A DNA stretch of 53,342 nucleotides from Azotobacter beijerinckii. GTDB lineage: Bacteria; Pseudomonadota; Gammaproteobacteria; Pseudomonadales; Pseudomonadaceae. The stretch covers positions 1-53,342 of the forward strand of contig NZ_FOFJ01000029.1 in NCBI RefSeq assembly GCF_900110885.1, given 5' to 3'. The translations under genes and the position numbers were made by a program. A model generated the notes under the pieces. That model saw nothing but the letters and a program-made list of their open reading frames with translations. It made no database searches and was not told the DNA's origin. This document shows, in pieces, positions 33,703 to 45,283 of the stretch; within the stretch, counting starts at the first letter, position 1; each line of letters begins with the position of its first letter.

Positions 33703-34628
33703 GCCGGTGCGGTATCCGTGACCATGTCGGTGGCGACTTCCCTGGCGGCGTCTGCGCTTGCAGTCGTGGCAACGGGCTGGCGCATCAGTTGGGCCAGCAG
33801 ACGAGCTAGACGCGAGCGCAGTTCCTGACGGGGAATGATCAGGTCGATGGCGCCGTGCTCCAGCAGAAACTCGCTGCGCTGGAAGCCCTCGGGCAGCTTC
33901 TCGCGCACGGTCTGCTCGATCACCCGCGGACCGGCGAAGCCGATCAGCGCCTGGGGCTCGGCGACAATGACATCGCCGAGCATGGCCAGACTGGCGGAAA
34001 CGCCGCCATAGACGGGATCGGTCAACACCGAGATGAACGGAATACCCTCCTCGCGCAGACGCGCCAGGACCGCCGAAGTCTTGGCCATCTGCATCAGCGA
34101 GATCAGCGCCTCCTGCATGCGTGCGCCGCCGGATGCCGCGAAACAGACGAACGGACAGCGCTGCTCGAGGGCCACATTGGCCGCCTGCACGAAACGCTCG
34201 CCGACGATGGCCCCCATGGAACCGCCCATGAAGGAAAACTCGAAAGCACAGGCGACCACCGGCATGCCCTGCAGGGTGCCGCTCATGGAAATCAGCGCAT
34301 CCTTTTCGCTGGTCTGCTTCTGCGCCGCGGAAAGACGATCCTTGTACTTCTTGCTGTCGCGAAACTTCAGCCGGTCCACCGGCTCCAGTTCCGCACCGAT
34401 CTCCTCTCGCCCCTCGAGGTCGAGGAAGATGTTCAGCCGGGTACGCGCACCGATGCGCATGTGATGGTCACACTTGGGGCAGACCTCCAGGGTCTTTTCC
34501 AGCTCGGGCTTGTACAGCACCGCATCGCAAGACGGGCACTTGTGCCAGAGGCCTTCCGGCACCGAGCTTCTCTTCACCTCGGAACGCATGATCGAGGGAA
34601 TCAGCTTGTCTACCAACCAGTTGCTCAT
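33699..34628 (-). CDS. accD: acetyl-CoA carboxylase carboxyltransferase beta subunit
   Basis: A 309-residue subunit that, with AccA, transfers CO2 from biotin to acetyl-CoA for fatty acid synthesis. The zinc ribbon is C31/C34 (CPSC) and C50/C53 (CPKC). The crotonase-fold core includes [26 protein letters not shown] and [19 protein letters not shown] 34628 ([14 protein letters not shown]) is the family start; the open frame upstream is not supported. First gene of accD-folC-SPOR, 342 bp downstream of trpF. Confidence 0.97.
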   Translation of the reverse strand: MSNWLVDKLIPSIMRSEVKRSSVPEGLWHKCPSCDAVLYKPELEKTLEVCPKCDHHMRIGARTRLNIFLDLEGREEIGAELEPVDRLKFRDSKKYKDRLSAAQKQTSEKDALISMSGTLQGMPVVACAFEFSFMGGSMGAIVGERFVQAANVALEQRCPFVCFAASGGARMQEALISLMQMAKTSAVLARLREEGIPFISVLTDPVYGGVSASLAMLGDVIVAEPQALIGFAGPRVIEQTVREKLPEGFQRSEFLLEHGAIDLIIPRQELRSRLARLLAQLMRQPVATTASADAAREVATDMVTDTAPA

Positions 34629-34970
34629 GCTTGATGTTCTCCGCAGCTCTGGGGACCCGACACATGACGTCCCATGGCCCCACGCCTGTTTTTGAGCAAA
34701 TTCACGAATGTACCCGCCCGCCGGCGGGATCTGTACCCTGACGGAATTCCGCCGGGCCGAACCCCACTGCCGCGCCAGCCGGCGGCCACCTGAGCGACAG
34801 GCGCCAGAGGGCGCCGTCATGGACAGCAGAGCCGATGCGCGGCGGAAGGCAGTCTCGCCGCATCGGCAGCTCGCTAGTGGACGGCGGTGGATCGCCTGCC
34901 GTCACATGGCAGCCCAACCTCCCTCCCCCACGACTCCCGGAAGCGGGAAGCGCAGTCCCTGCCGCAGCCG
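34629..34970. other. trpF-accD spacer with inverted repeats
   Basis: 342 bp with no gene I can support. It contains a 9-bp perfect inverted repeat (gccgatgcg 34831-34839, cgcatcggc 34859-34867) and a short ggcgcc/ggcgcc hairpin at 34801-34815. Neither has a T run. It is unusually long for this otherwise compact block and must hold the accD promoter; I could not pick a clear -35/-10. Confidence 0.45.
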
Positions 34971-35591
34971 TCAGGCACCGCGCACCGCGCGGATGAAGGC
35001 GCGAACCTTCCCGGCATCCTTCAGCCCCTTGCCCGCTTCGACACCGCCACTGACGTCCACCGCATAAGGCGCGACCCGGGCGATTGCACTGTGCACGTTC
35101 TGCGCGTTGAGCCCGCCAGCCAAGATCACCGGCTTTGACAAGAGCCGCGGCACCAGTGACCAGTCGAAGGCCTCGCCGGTTCCTCCCGGCACACCGGGAA
35201 CGTAGGCATCCAGCAGAATTCCGCTGGCATTGCGGTATTCCAGGCAGCGAGCGGCGATATCCTCTCCGGAACGAACCCTCAGCGCCTTGATGTAGGGCCG
35301 GCGATGACCATCGCAATCGGCCGGCGTTTCGTCCCCGTGGAACTGCAGGAGATCCAGCGGCAGTGCATCGAGAATCTCGCCAACATCACAGCGGCTGGCA
35401 TTGACGAAGAGTCCGACCGTGGTCACGAACGGCGGCAAGGCGGCGACGATCGCCTGCGCTTGCCGCAGCGTCACCGCACGCGGGCTTGGGGGGTAGAACA
35501 CCAGCCCGATGGCGTCGGCACCGGCCTCGGCGGCAACGAGGGCGTCCTCGACCCGGGTAATCCCACAGATTTTGCTGCGAACGGCTGCCAA
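34971..35591 (-). CDS. trpF: phosphoribosylanthranilate isomerase
   Basis: A 206-residue TIM barrel for the third step of tryptophan synthesis. Catalytic Cys in SKICGITR near the N terminus and the general-acid Asp in [14 protein letters not shown], with [10 protein letters not shown] and [16 protein letters not shown] for phosphate binding. The start appears to be TTG 35591 ([14 protein letters not shown]), since no ATG or GTG exists in frame near the family's start; a weak start is plausible for this low-flux enzyme. It lies 82 bp after truA. As in other pseudomonads it is unlinked to the other trp genes. Confidence 0.94.
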   Translation of the reverse strand: MAAVRSKICGITRVEDALVAAEAGADAIGLVFYPPSPRAVTLRQAQAIVAALPPFVTTVGLFVNASRCDVGEILDALPLDLLQFHGDETPADCDGHRRPYIKALRVRSGEDIAARCLEYRNASGILLDAYVPGVPGGTGEAFDWSLVPRLLSKPVILAGGLNAQNVHSAIARVAPYAVDVSGGVEAGKGLKDAGKVRAFIRAVRGA

Positions 35592-35673
35592 TTTGTCTAC
35601 ACCCAGGGAAAGGCCCCGAATGGTAACAAAAGGATCGTCAGCTGCAAGCCCGATCGACCGCCCAGCCGACCGC

Positions 35674-36537
35674 TCAGACCTGCCGGCAGTCCGGCAGGCC
35701 CGACAGGAAATGCGGCCCCAGGTAGCGCTGCGGCAGTTCGAACGCTTCCGGATAATCGACCTGCACCAGATACAGGCCATAGGGATGCGCTGTCACCCCG
35801 CCCTTGCGGCGCAGGCGGCCCTCCAGAACTTCCCTCGCCCACTCGACAGGCCGCTCGCCCGCACCGATGGTCATCAACACCCCGGCGATGTTGCGCACCA
35901 TGTGATGCAGAAAGGCATTGGCACGGATATCCAGCACAATCAAACGACCGTACGGGATCAGCTGCAGGTGATGAACCGTCTTGATCGGCGACTTGGCCTG
36001 ACACTGACCGGCACGGAAGGCACTGAAATCATGGCAGCCGACCAGCACCTCGGCGGCCTGGCGCATGCGCGCGACATCCAGCGGCCGGTGGTTCCAGGTG
36101 ACCTCCTCGGCCATGTGCGCCGGGCGGATCGGGTCGTTGTAGATCACATACCGATAACGCCGGGCCATCGCACTGAAACGCGCATGGAAGTGCGCCGGCA
36201 TTTCCCTGGCCCAGGTCACGCTGATATCCGCCGGCAGGTTCATGTTGGCCCCCATGACCCAAGCGTGCATGCTGCGCTCGACCGAGGTGTCGAAATGCAC
36301 GACCTGCCCGCAGGCATGCACGTGGGCATCGGTACGCCCAGCGCACATCACGTCCAGCGGAGCGCCACCGGCCACCCTGGAAAGAGCCGACTCGAGAGCC
36401 GCCTGTACCGAGGGCACCCGGGAATTCTGGCGCTGAAAGCCATGATAGCGGGAACCCCGGTACTCGAGTCCCAGAGCGATCCTGTAAAAGCCAGCGGCAG
36501 CCACTTCGGCTGCCGCGCTCGGTACGCTGTCGGTCAT
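35674..36537 (-). CDS. truA: tRNA pseudouridine synthase A (positions 38-40)
   Basis: A 287-residue TruA. The catalytic Asp is D70 in [14 protein letters not shown]. Other family blocks are [14 protein letters not shown] near the N terminus and [12 protein letters not shown]. It modifies U38-U40 in the anticodon arm of tRNAs. It starts 3 bp after the fimV stop, so the two are co-transcribed. Confidence 0.96.
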   Translation of the reverse strand: MTDSVPSAAAEVAAAGFYRIALGLEYRGSRYHGFQRQNSRVPSVQAALESALSRVAGGAPLDVMCAGRTDAHVHACGQVVHFDTSVERSMHAWVMGANMNLPADISVTWAREMPAHFHARFSAMARRYRYVIYNDPIRPAHMAEEVTWNHRPLDVARMRQAAEVLVGCHDFSAFRAGQCQAKSPIKTVHHLQLIPYGRLIVLDIRANAFLHHMVRNIAGVLMTIGAGERPVEWAREVLEGRLRRKGGVTAHPYGLYLVQVDYPEAFELPQRYLGPHFLSGLPDCRQV

Positions 36538-36540
36538 CGA

Positions 36541-39426
36541 TCAGGCTAGGCTTACGGACATTTCGCGCGCTTCCTGTCGCTGGGCTTCGTTTCCTTCGCT
36601 CAACACCTCGTCGAGGATATCCCGCGCCCCCTCGGAGTCGCCCATCTCGATGTAGGCGCGGGCCAGATCCAGCTTGGTGGCGATCTCGTCGGCATCGGCC
36701 AGGAAGTCGAAGTCCTCGCCCTCCTCAAGTGCGTCCAGCGCTTCCAGCGAATGCATCGCCGGCTTCCCCTCGCCGACCTCCCCTCCGAGACCCGCGGCCA
36801 ACTGCTCGAGTTCGACATCCAGCTCGTCCAGCTGAGACATGAAGCCATCCGCCTCCGCTTTCTCCTCCAGCTTGTCGGCCGGCGCCAGCTCGAGGCTTGG
36901 CGCAATCGGCTCCGAAGCGCCGGAGACATCGGCATTCGCAGCCAGATCGAAACTGTCGAACAGTCCCTCCTCGAGAAGTGCCTCCTCGGAGGAGGCTGCC
37001 TCGGACCGAGTGACGGCGGGTGCATCGAGAGCATCCAGATCAAGACCAAGGAAATCCTTGTCCCCAGCGGAAATCGGCTCGACCGGCGCCTCCAGATCCA
37101 GAGCTAGCCCCTTCAGATCGTCTTCCAGGTCGAAGCTGTCGGTTTCCTCGGGCAACTCCAGGTCGAAGGAGAAATCCTCGGCAAGAGGCTCCAGCGCGGA
37201 CATGGTCGGCTGCGACGACTCGTCCAGCGCCAGATCATCCAGACTCAGGGAAGGATCATCCTGACCGACCCCCTGAAGGTCCCTTTCCAACTCGGCCTCC
37301 AGATCGTCCAGACTCAGATCGATATCGGCCTCAGAGAGCGGAGAACTCGGCTCGAACTCCTGCGTGGCCGCGGAGGGGGTTTCCTCCTCTTCAAGCGCGC
37401 CCAGCCCGACAGCCAAGGCGCCACCCGCCAGGGCGGCGGCGGCGAAACCGGCCATGGCCGGATACTTCATCTTCAGGTGATCGACCTGGGGTTGCTGTGC
37501 GCCGGCAGTCTCGCGCAACACCCTCTCTTCGCGGGCGAACCCCTCGCGGTCGCCAAGCTCGGCCTGGACCTCCATCAGCTTGAGGCGCAAGTCGCTGCGC
37601 TTGGGCTCGGCCTTGCAAGCCGCCTGCAATAGCTCCGCAGCCTGGTTAAGACGGCCGTGAGCGAGATGGTCCTCCGCCTCGACCAGCGCATCCCAGCCCG
37701 GCTCGGTCCGAGACCCCTCGTCCGCCAGGGAAACATCGATGGCTGCCCGCAACAAGCCGGTATCCGGCCGGGCGTCGGCCTCCGGCGCATCATCTTCGTC
37801 ATCCTTTTCCAGATCGGTCTGCTTCGCAGCCCGGCGACGGGCCGCCAGCAAACCGAGCAGCAGAGCTGCCGCAGCGCTACCGCCCAGCGACGGAAGCAGC
37901 AACGGACTGCCAAGGATCGAGTCGACCAGCCCAACCGGCTGCTCCGGCTCGACGGCGGAACGCACGGGCTTGGAAACCGCCGGTTTGGCCGGCGCCGGCT
38001 CGGGTTTGGATGGGACCGGCTGCGCTGCAGGCGCGGCGGTGGCTACTGGCTCGACCACCGGCTGGGCGGGAGCTTCCGCGGCGGCAGCGGGCTGGGCGGG
38101 AGCCGCCGCTACTGCGGGCTGGGCGGAGGGCGTCTCGGGCGGAGCGACTGGCGCAACAGTCGGAGCGGCTGGAGCCACGCCGGCTGCCGCCGGCGCAGGA
38201 GCAACAGTCGCGGCTACCGGCTGGGCGACTGCCGCCGGCTCCGGCACGCCCGGCACCACCGGCGGGATGCTGGCGGCCGAGCTAGCAGCTCCCCCGGCCA
38301 CCTTGCCCGGCTGCGCCAGACTCGTCTGCAGTTTGGCCAGTTGCTCGTCCTTGAGCGAGATCAGGCGCTGCAGCTTGTCCAACTGGCCCTGCAAATCGTC
38401 CATGCGACTCTTCAGTTCGGTGTTCTCACGCTGGGTCGCATCCAGGTTTTCCTTGGCCAGTGCCAGCTTGTCGGCGGAGGCTTTGCCATCCCCCCCCTTG
38501 TCGCTGCCGGCGACAGCCTTGCCGCTGTCGACTGCGACCAGACGCAGGTTGTCGCCAGTCTCCACCCGCGCGGGCACGGCATCCGCATCGCTGCGGCGGG
38601 TCGCATCCAACTGCCGGGTCGAGGCGACGGCCGGACGGGCACGCCGTTCGCGCCAAGCGGAGTTTTGAGCGGCGACATCAGCCAGCGCCTGGCTTTCCGA
38701 ACGACGGCGAATTTGCTGCTCGTCAGGCAGACGCAGCACCTGTCCGCTCAGCAGGCGGTTGATGTTGCCATCGAGGAAAGCATTCGGATTCAGATCCTGA
38801 ATCGCCAACATGGTCTGATGGACGGTACCCGAGGTGCGCACACGCTCGGCGACCGTCCACAGCGTATCCCTGGCGGTGGTCCTGTATTCCTTGGCCGTCG
38901 ACCTGCCGGACGCTTCCGGGCGAGGAGGGATCGGGCGGGGGCTCGCGGCCGGAGCACGCGGGATGGCATCGACCCGCTGCTCGGTCAGGGGCTTTTGTGC
39001 GGCAGACATGGCGGTCTGCGAGGAATACAGCGGCGGATCGAGCAGCAGGGTGTATTCGCGCAGCAGTCGACCGCTGGGCCAGAGAACCTCCACCAGGAAG
39101 TTCAGATAAGGCTCGCGCACCGGCTTGCTGGAAGTCACCCGAATGACGCTCTTGCCATTGGGTTTGATTATCGGGGTGAACTTCAGATCGCTCAGAAAGT
39201 ATTGCCGGTCGACTCCCGCCTTGTTGAACTCCGCCGGAGAAGCTAGCGCCGGGGCAAGTTCTTCGGAACCGATGTCACGCGCTTCCAGCAGTTCGATTTC
39301 GGCATCCAGCGGCTGATTCAGCGTGGAGCGCAAGGTCACCTCTCCAAGGCCCAATGCATGGGCCGCACCAGAAGACAGCGCCGAGGCCGCTGCGATTGCC
39401 AGTGCCAGTTTGCGAACCCGAACCAT
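36541..39426 (-). CDS. fimV: FimV, polar inner-membrane peptidoglycan-binding hub
   Basis: A 961-residue protein: signal peptide (MVRVRKLALAIAAASALSSG), a FimV N-terminal domain (LGEVTLRSTLNQPLDAEIEL), a LysM domain about 175-230 (ARDTLWTVAERVR to GQVLRLP), a coiled coil about 315-375, a long Ala/Pro-rich linker, a TM segment near 500-530 (LLLPSLGGSAAAALLLGLL-ARRR), a highly acidic cytoplasmic region and a C-terminal TPR-like helix pair (ATKLDLARAYIEMGDSEGAR). FimV organises the pole, type IV pili and twitching. ATG 39426 has AGGGA seven bases upstream. The acidic and linker regions are low complexity. Confidence 0.95.
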   Translation of the reverse strand: MVRVRKLALAIAAASALSSGAAHALGLGEVTLRSTLNQPLDAEIELLEARDIGSEELAPALASPAEFNKAGVDRQYFLSDLKFTPIIKPNGKSVIRVTSSKPVREPYLNFLVEVLWPSGRLLREYTLLLDPPLYSSQTAMSAAQKPLTEQRVDAIPRAPAASPRPIPPRPEASGRSTAKEYRTTARDTLWTVAERVRTSGTVHQTMLAIQDLNPNAFLDGNINRLLSGQVLRLPDEQQIRRRSESQALADVAAQNSAWRERRARPAVASTRQLDATRRSDADAVPARVETGDNLRLVAVDSGKAVAGSDKGGDGKASADKLALAKENLDATQRENTELKSRMDDLQGQLDKLQRLISLKDEQLAKLQTSLAQPGKVAGGAASSAASIPPVVPGVPEPAAVAQPVAATVAPAPAAAGVAPAAPTVAPVAPPETPSAQPAVAAAPAQPAAAAEAPAQPVVEPVATAAPAAQPVPSKPEPAPAKPAVSKPVRSAVEPEQPVGLVDSILGSPLLLPSLGGSAAAALLLGLLAARRRAAKQTDLEKDDEDDAPEADARPDTGLLRAAIDVSLADEGSRTEPGWDALVEAEDHLAHGRLNQAAELLQAACKAEPKRSDLRLKLMEVQAELGDREGFAREERVLRETAGAQQPQVDHLKMKYPAMAGFAAAALAGGALAVGLGALEEEETPSAATQEFEPSSPLSEADIDLSLDDLEAELERDLQGVGQDDPSLSLDDLALDESSQPTMSALEPLAEDFSFDLELPEETDSFDLEDDLKGLALDLEAPVEPISAGDKDFLGLDLDALDAPAVTRSEAASSEEALLEEGLFDSFDLAANADVSGASEPIAPSLELAPADKLEEKAEADGFMSQLDELDVELEQLAAGLGGEVGEGKPAMHSLEALDALEEGEDFDFLADADEIATKLDLARAYIEMGDSEGARDILDEVLSEGNEAQRQEAREMSVSLA

Positions 39427-39560
39427 AACGCATCCCTTGAGTGATTTCCTGAGCGGAGAAAGGAGCCTGATACTTGATACCCGCGCACCCCCGGTTACGT
39501 CCGACAGCGAGCCGGCCACAGCGGTTGTGCCACGCAGGAATAGGTCTTCGAATTTGGGGC

Positions 39561-39589
39561 AGTATCTTTTAGAGACCCCGTTTTATCAA
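39561..39589 (-). promoter_or_regulatory. putative fimV promoter
   Basis: Minus strand TTGATA (39589-39584), 17 bp, GATACT (39566-39561). It overlaps the last codons of the upstream asd-like gene and would start about 125 bases before the fimV ATG. Confidence 0.5.
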
Positions 39590-40579
39590 TAACTCGGCCA
39601 GTTGCACGGCATTAAGTGCGGAGCCTTTACGTACGTTATCTGACGCAATCCACAAATTGAGTTCGCACGCGTCGTCCAGCCCGCCGCGCAGTCGGCCGAC
39701 ATAGGCGACATCCTGGCCGACCGCATCGCCGATCACCGTCGGATAATCGTCCGGCGCGATCAGTTCGACGCCCTCGGCCTGCTCCAGAGCAGTCCGCACG
39801 GCGGATAGATCGATCGCCTGCGCCGCCTGCACGGCAAGACTCAGACTGTCGCCAAAGAACACCGGCGCCATCGCGCAGGTGGCAGCGACCCTCAGCTCGG
39901 GCGCATCCAGTACCTGCCGGAGCTCTTCGGCCAGGCGCCTTTCCAGTCCGGCATGCCCGGCCGCGTCGACCGCGCCGACCTGCCCCAGCAGATTGAAGGC
40001 GATCTGCCGATCGAACAGGCGCGGCTCGGGCGGGCGCCCATTGAGCAGTTCGGCGGTCTGGCGGGCCAGCTCCGCCACCCCCTCACGCCCCAGGCTGGAC
40101 ACTGGCAGACAGGCCGTGACGCACAGGCGCCGCCACTGCATCAGCGAACGCAAAGGCGCCAGCACCAACGCCAGCGCAATTGCCTGGGAGGCCGGACTGC
40201 TCAGTTGGCAAGGCCCATCGAGCCCTTCCAGCACTTGGGGATTGACCTCCGCCACCACCCGCGGCGCCTCTTGCAGCGGCAGGCCGCCACTCAGGTCGAT
40301 CAGTGCGCAGCCGGCGGACCGGACCAGCGGCGCATACTGACGGGTCACCGCTTCGCCGGCGGCGAAGAAGACCAGGCGCACCTGAGCGAAATCGAATGCC
40401 TCGACCGTCCTGATCCGCAGGTTCCGGCCCTTGTAGGGCACCGACTTGCCTGCCGAGGCCGCACTGGCCAGCAGGTGCAGTTGGCCGACGGGAAAGTCGC
40501 GCTCCTCGAGAATCTCGACGAGAGCGGTGCCGACGGTGCCGGTGGCGCCGACCACGGCGATATCGATGGCTGGATGCAT
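39569..40579 (-). CDS. usg: aspartate-semialdehyde dehydrogenase-like protein (Usg type)
   Basis: A 336-residue paralogue of Asd. The NADP loop VVGATGTVG (9-17) is present, but the active-site Cys position (PNCS in true enzymes) reads PASQ, with Ser131, and the surrounding sequence is changed. It is therefore probably not an active dehydrogenase. Usg-type proteins sit next to fimV/truA in gammaproteobacteria; the role is unknown. ATG 40579 has AGGAG well placed. Lies 157 bp after asd, behind asd's terminator. Confidence 0.85.
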   Translation of the reverse strand: MHPAIDIAVVGATGTVGTALVEILEERDFPVGQLHLLASAASAGKSVPYKGRNLRIRTVEAFDFAQVRLVFFAAGEAVTRQYAPLVRSAGCALIDLSGGLPLQEAPRVVAEVNPQVLEGLDGPCQLSSPASQAIALALVLAPLRSLMQWRRLCVTACLPVSSLGREGVAELARQTAELLNGRPPEPRLFDRQIAFNLLGQVGAVDAAGHAGLERRLAEELRQVLDAPELRVAATCAMAPVFFGDSLSLAVQAAQAIDLSAVRTALEQAEGVELIAPDDYPTVIGDAVGQDVAYVGRLRGGLDDACELNLWIASDNVRKGSALNAVQLAELLIKRGL

Positions 40580-40678
40580 GAGGACTCTCCTGGAACGGGT
40601 GCGCACTCTACAGGGAATTGACGAAGGGGGGCACCGACAAACGGCGACTCTCCCCGAACGGACTGCGAAAGCCCCAAC

Positions 40679-40711
40679 GAAAAGCGCCGCGGGATGGCCG
40701 CGGCGCTTTTC
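40679..40711 (-). terminator. rho-independent terminator of asd
   Basis: A perfect 14-bp stem (40679-40692 with 40698-40711), 5-base loop and T run on either strand. It lies 26 bp past the asd stop and separates asd from usg. Confidence 0.9.
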
Positions 40712-40736
40712 GTCTGCCGTATCGGCAGGCAGTCCG

Positions 40737-41849
40737 TCAACGCTCCAGCAGGATGCGCAGCATGCGCCGCAGCGGCTCGGCCGCCCCCCACAGCAGCTGG
40801 TCGCCGACAGTGAAGGCGCCGATATACTGGGAACCCATGTTGAGCTTGCGCAGACGACCGACCGGAACCGTCAGCGTGCCGGTAACGGCCGCCGGGCTCA
40901 GCTCCTGCATGCTGGCGTCGCGATGGTTGGGCACCAGCTTCACCCAGGGATTGTGCTGGCTGATCAGCCCTTCGATGTCGGCCAGCGGCACGTCCTTGTT
41001 CAGCTTGATGGTCAGCGCCTGGCTGTGGCAACGCATGGCGCCGACGCGCACGCAGATGCCGTCGACCGGGATCGGGTTCTTGATGCGGCCGAGGATCTTG
41101 TTGGTCTCGGCCTGCCCTTTCCATTCTTCGCGGCTCTGCCCGTTGGGCAGCTCCTTGTCGATGTAGGGGATCAGGCTGCCGGCCAGCGGCACACCGAAAT
41201 GGTCCACCGGGAACTCGGCGCTGCGCTGGGTTTCGGCAACCTTGCGGTCGATCTCGAGGATCGCGCTGGCCGGATCCGCCAGCTCGGCGGCCACCGCAGC
41301 GTTGATCGTGCCCATCTGGCGGATCAGCTCGCGCATGTTCTGCGCGCCGGCGCCGGAAGCGGCCTGGTAGGTCATGGCGCTCATCCACTCGACCAAGCCG
41401 GCCTCGTAGAGGCCGCCCAGGGCCATCAGCATCAGGCTGACGGTGCAGTTGCCGCCGATGTAGTTCTTGATGCCGGCATCCAGCGACTGGTCGATCACCC
41501 GGCGGTTGACCGGGTCCAGGACGATGACCGCATCGTCGGCCATGCGCAGACTGGAAGCGGCATCGATCCAGTAGCCCTGCCAGCCGGCTTCGCGCAGCTT
41601 GGGGAAGACTTCGCTGGTGTAGTCGCCGCCCTGGCAGGTGATGATCGCATCGAGGCCCTTCAGCTCGTCGATGCTGTAGGCATCCTTCAGCGACGCGGTT
41701 TCCTTGCCGATGGCCGGCCCCTCGCCGCCCACGCTGGAAGTGGTGAAGAACACCGGCTCGATCAGGTCGAAATCCCGCTCCTCCAGCATCCGCTGCATGA
41801 GCACGGAACCGACCATGCCGCGCCAACCGATCAGACCTACACGTTTCAT
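40737..41849 (-). CDS. asd: aspartate-semialdehyde dehydrogenase
   Basis: A 370-residue enzyme reducing aspartyl phosphate to aspartate semialdehyde, the branch point to lysine/DAP, threonine and methionine. [14 protein letters not shown] (8-21) binds NADP, and C135 in GGNCTVSLM is the nucleophile, exactly at the E. coli position. ATG 41849 and length are standard. It lies 49 bp after leuB and ends at a strong terminator, so it may be read from leu or from its own TATATA-containing region at about 41860. Confidence 0.97.
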   Translation of the reverse strand: MKRVGLIGWRGMVGSVLMQRMLEERDFDLIEPVFFTTSSVGGEGPAIGKETASLKDAYSIDELKGLDAIITCQGGDYTSEVFPKLREAGWQGYWIDAASSLRMADDAVIVLDPVNRRVIDQSLDAGIKNYIGGNCTVSLMLMALGGLYEAGLVEWMSAMTYQAASGAGAQNMRELIRQMGTINAAVAAELADPASAILEIDRKVAETQRSAEFPVDHFGVPLAGSLIPYIDKELPNGQSREEWKGQAETNKILGRIKNPIPVDGICVRVGAMRCHSQALTIKLNKDVPLADIEGLISQHNPWVKLVPNHRDASMQELSPAAVTGTLTVPVGRLRKLNMGSQYIGAFTVGDQLLWGAAEPLRRMLRILLER

Positions 41850-41898
41850 TGCAACTGCACCTATATAAAAGTGGCCCGCCTACATGCGAGCCGAAAGC

Positions 41899-42981
<1,083 letters not shown>

Positions 42982-43042
42982 TGCATGTCCTTGAATGTCG
43001 AAGCGTGGGAGCGGGACGCACCCGCCACCACCGGGAAAGGGA

Positions 43043-43690
43043 TTACTTGATCGCGCCGAACAGCCAGGGGCTGCTCTGCTGGTGCTTGGCCTCGAATGCC
43101 TTGATCGCGTCGGCGTCCTGCAGGGTCAGGCCGATGTCGTCCAGGCCGTTGAGCAGGCAATGCTTGCGGAACGGATCGATGTCGAAGCCGAGCACCTTGC
43201 CGTCCGGACGGGTCACCGTCTGTGCAGCCAGGTCGACGGTCAGCCGGTAGCCCTCGGTCGCCTCGCCCTGCTTGAACAGCTCGTCCACTTCCGCTTCCGG
43301 CAGGATGATCGGCAGCAGGCCGTTCTTGAAGCTGTTGTTGAAGAAGATGTCGGCGAAGCTCGGTGCGATGACCGCGCGGAAGCCGTATTCCTCCAGCGCC
43401 CAGGGCGCGTGCTCGCGGGAGGAGCCGCAGCCGAAGTTCTCGCGGGCCAGCAGCACGCTGGCCCCCTGGTAGCGCGGGAAGTTCAGCACGAAGTCGTTGT
43501 TGAGCGGACGGTTCGAGCAATCCTGGCCCGGCTGGCCGACGTCCAGGTAGCGCCACTCGTCGAACAGGTTGGGGCCGAAGCCGCTGCGCTTGATCGACTT
43601 GAGGAACTGCTTGGGAATGATCTGATCGGTATCGACGTTGGCGCGATCGAGGGGAGCGACCAGGCCGGTGTGTTGGGTAAAGGCTTTCAT
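43043..43690 (-). CDS. leuD: 3-isopropylmalate dehydratase small subunit
   Basis: A 215-residue partner of Leu[31 protein letters not shown] and the swivelling-domain substrate loop [13 protein letters not shown] are diagnostic. ATG 43690; the larger open frame upstream is a shadow of leuC. It follows leuC after 11 bp. Confidence 0.97.
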   Translation of the reverse strand: MKAFTQHTGLVAPLDRANVDTDQIIPKQFLKSIKRSGFGPNLFDEWRYLDVGQPGQDCSNRPLNNDFVLNFPRYQGASVLLARENFGCGSSREHAPWALEEYGFRAVIAPSFADIFFNNSFKNGLLPIILPEAEVDELFKQGEATEGYRLTVDLAAQTVTRPDGKVLGFDIDPFRKHCLLNGLDDIGLTLQDADAIKAFEAKHQQSSPWLFGAIK

Positions 43691-43701
43691 CTCATCGCTC
43701 C

Positions 43702-45123
43702 TCAGTTCAGCAGCTCGCGCACATCGACGAAGTGACCGGCGACCGCCGCGGCGGCGGCCATGGCCGGACTGACCAGGTGGGTACGCCCGCCGGCGCCCTG
43801 ACGGCCCTCGAAGTTGCGGTTGGAGGTCGAGGCGCAGTGCTCGCCGCTCTCCAGGCGATCCGGGTTCATCGCCAGGCACATGGAGCAGCCCGGCTCGCGC
43901 CACTCGAAGCCGGCCTCGATGAAGACCTTGTCCAGCCCCTCCTGCTCCGCCTGCTCCTTGACCAGACCGGAGCCCGGCACCACCAGCGCCTGCTTGACGC
44001 TCGCGGCGACCTTGCGGCCCTTGGCCACCTCGGCGGCGGCACGCAAATCCTCGATCCGCGAGTTGGTGCAGGAACCGATGAACACGCGATCGACCTTGAT
44101 CTCGCCGATCGGCTGGTTGGCCGAGAGGCCCATGTACTTCAGCGCGCGGACGATGGAGTCGCGCTTGACCGGATCGGCCTCGAGGGCCGGGTCCGGCACG
44201 CGCGCGTCGACCGGCAGAACCATCTCCGGCGAGGTGCCCCAGGTGACCTGCGGCTTGATCTCTTCGGCCTTCAGCTCGACCACGGTGTCGAACGTGGCGT
44301 CGGCATCGGAGACCAGCCCCTTCCACTGCGCGACCGCCTTGTCCCAGTCGGCAGCCTGCGGCGCATAGGGACGACCCTTGACGTACTCGATGGTCTTGTC
44401 GTCCACCGCCACCATGCCGACCCGGGCGCCGGCCTCGATGGCCATGTTGCAGAGGGTCATGCGGCCTTCCATGGACAGCTCGCGAATGGCGCTGCCGGCG
44501 AACTCCAGGGCGTGGCCGGTGCCGCCGGCGGTGCCGATCTTGCCGATCACCGCCAGCACGATGTCCTTGGCGCTGACGCCGGAGGACAGCGTGCCCTCCA
44601 CCCGCACCTGCATGTTCTTCATCTTCTTGGCCACCAGACACTGGGTGGCGAGCACATGCTCGACCTCGGAAGTGCCGATGCCGTGGGCCAGCGCGCCGAA
44701 GGCGCCGTGGGTGGAGGTGTGCGAGTCGCCGCAGACCACGGTCATACCCGGCAGGGTCGCGCCCTGCTCCGGGCCGACCACGTGGACGATGCCCTGGCGC
44801 GGGTCGTTCATCTTGAACTCGACGATGCCGAACTCGTCGCAGTTCTCGTCCAGGGTCTGCACCTGGATGCGCGAGGTCTCGTCGGCGATGGCGGCGACGC
44901 CGGACTGGCGGTCCTGGGTGGTCGGCACGTTGTGGTCGGGGGTGGCGATGTTGGCGTCCACGCGCCACGGCTTGCGGCCGGCCAGGCGCAGCCCCTCGAA
45001 GGCCTGCGGCGAGGTCACTTCGTGGAGAATCTGCCGGTCGATGTAGATCAGCGACGAACCATCGTCGCGACGCTTCACCTCGTGCATGTCCCAGAGCTTG
45101 TCGTAGAGCGTTTTGCCGGCCAT
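43702..45123 (-). CDS. leuC: 3-isopropylmalate dehydratase large subunit
   Basis: A 473-residue aconitase-family subunit with a 4Fe-4S cluster; Cys ligands lie in FIGSCTNSR and in [34 protein letters not shown] is the family signature. First gene of leuCDB. The promoter and a dyad operator shared with the divergent LysR gene are at 45181-45220. Confidence 0.97.
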   Translation of the reverse strand: MAGKTLYDKLWDMHEVKRRDDGSSLIYIDRQILHEVTSPQAFEGLRLAGRKPWRVDANIATPDHNVPTTQDRQSGVAAIADETSRIQVQTLDENCDEFGIVEFKMNDPRQGIVHVVGPEQGATLPGMTVVCGDSHTSTHGAFGALAHGIGTSEVEHVLATQCLVAKKMKNMQVRVEGTLSSGVSAKDIVLAVIGKIGTAGGTGHALEFAGSAIRELSMEGRMTLCNMAIEAGARVGMVAVDDKTIEYVKGRPYAPQAADWDKAVAQWKGLVSDADATFDTVVELKAEEIKPQVTWGTSPEMVLPVDARVPDPALEADPVKRDSIVRALKYMGLSANQPIGEIKVDRVFIGSCTNSRIEDLRAAAEVAKGRKVAASVKQALVVPGSGLVKEQAEQEGLDKVFIEAGFEWREPGCSMCLAMNPDRLESGEHCASTSNRNFEGRQGAGGRTHLVSPAMAAAAAVAGHFVDVRELLN

Positions 45124-45180
45124 CGGACTTTCCTCGTCAGTGTCTCAGCAGGGGCGGCCCGCCCCGTGCGCGATGGGGGG

Positions 45181-45220
45181 ATGCTAGGGGCTTGCGATGA
45201 ATTACTCAAATTCATATTTT
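45181..45220. promoter_or_regulatory. overlapping leuC / lysR promoters with dyad operator
   Basis: A 7-bp perfect inverted repeat, ATGAATT (45197-45203) and AATTCAT (45209-45215), 5-base spacer. For leuC (minus) TTGAGT (45209-45204), 17 bp, TAGCAT (45186-45181). For the LysR gene (plus) TTGCGA (45192-45197), 17 bp, TATTTT (45215-45220). The dyad covers the leuC -35 and the LysR promoter spacer, a usual LysR-type arrangement for control of the neighbour and of itself. Confidence 0.6.
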
Positions 45221-45283
45221 TCATCCACTGCATTCCCACAAGGAATACAGCGAGCGGCCAACCACCCGGAGCACCGAACCACC

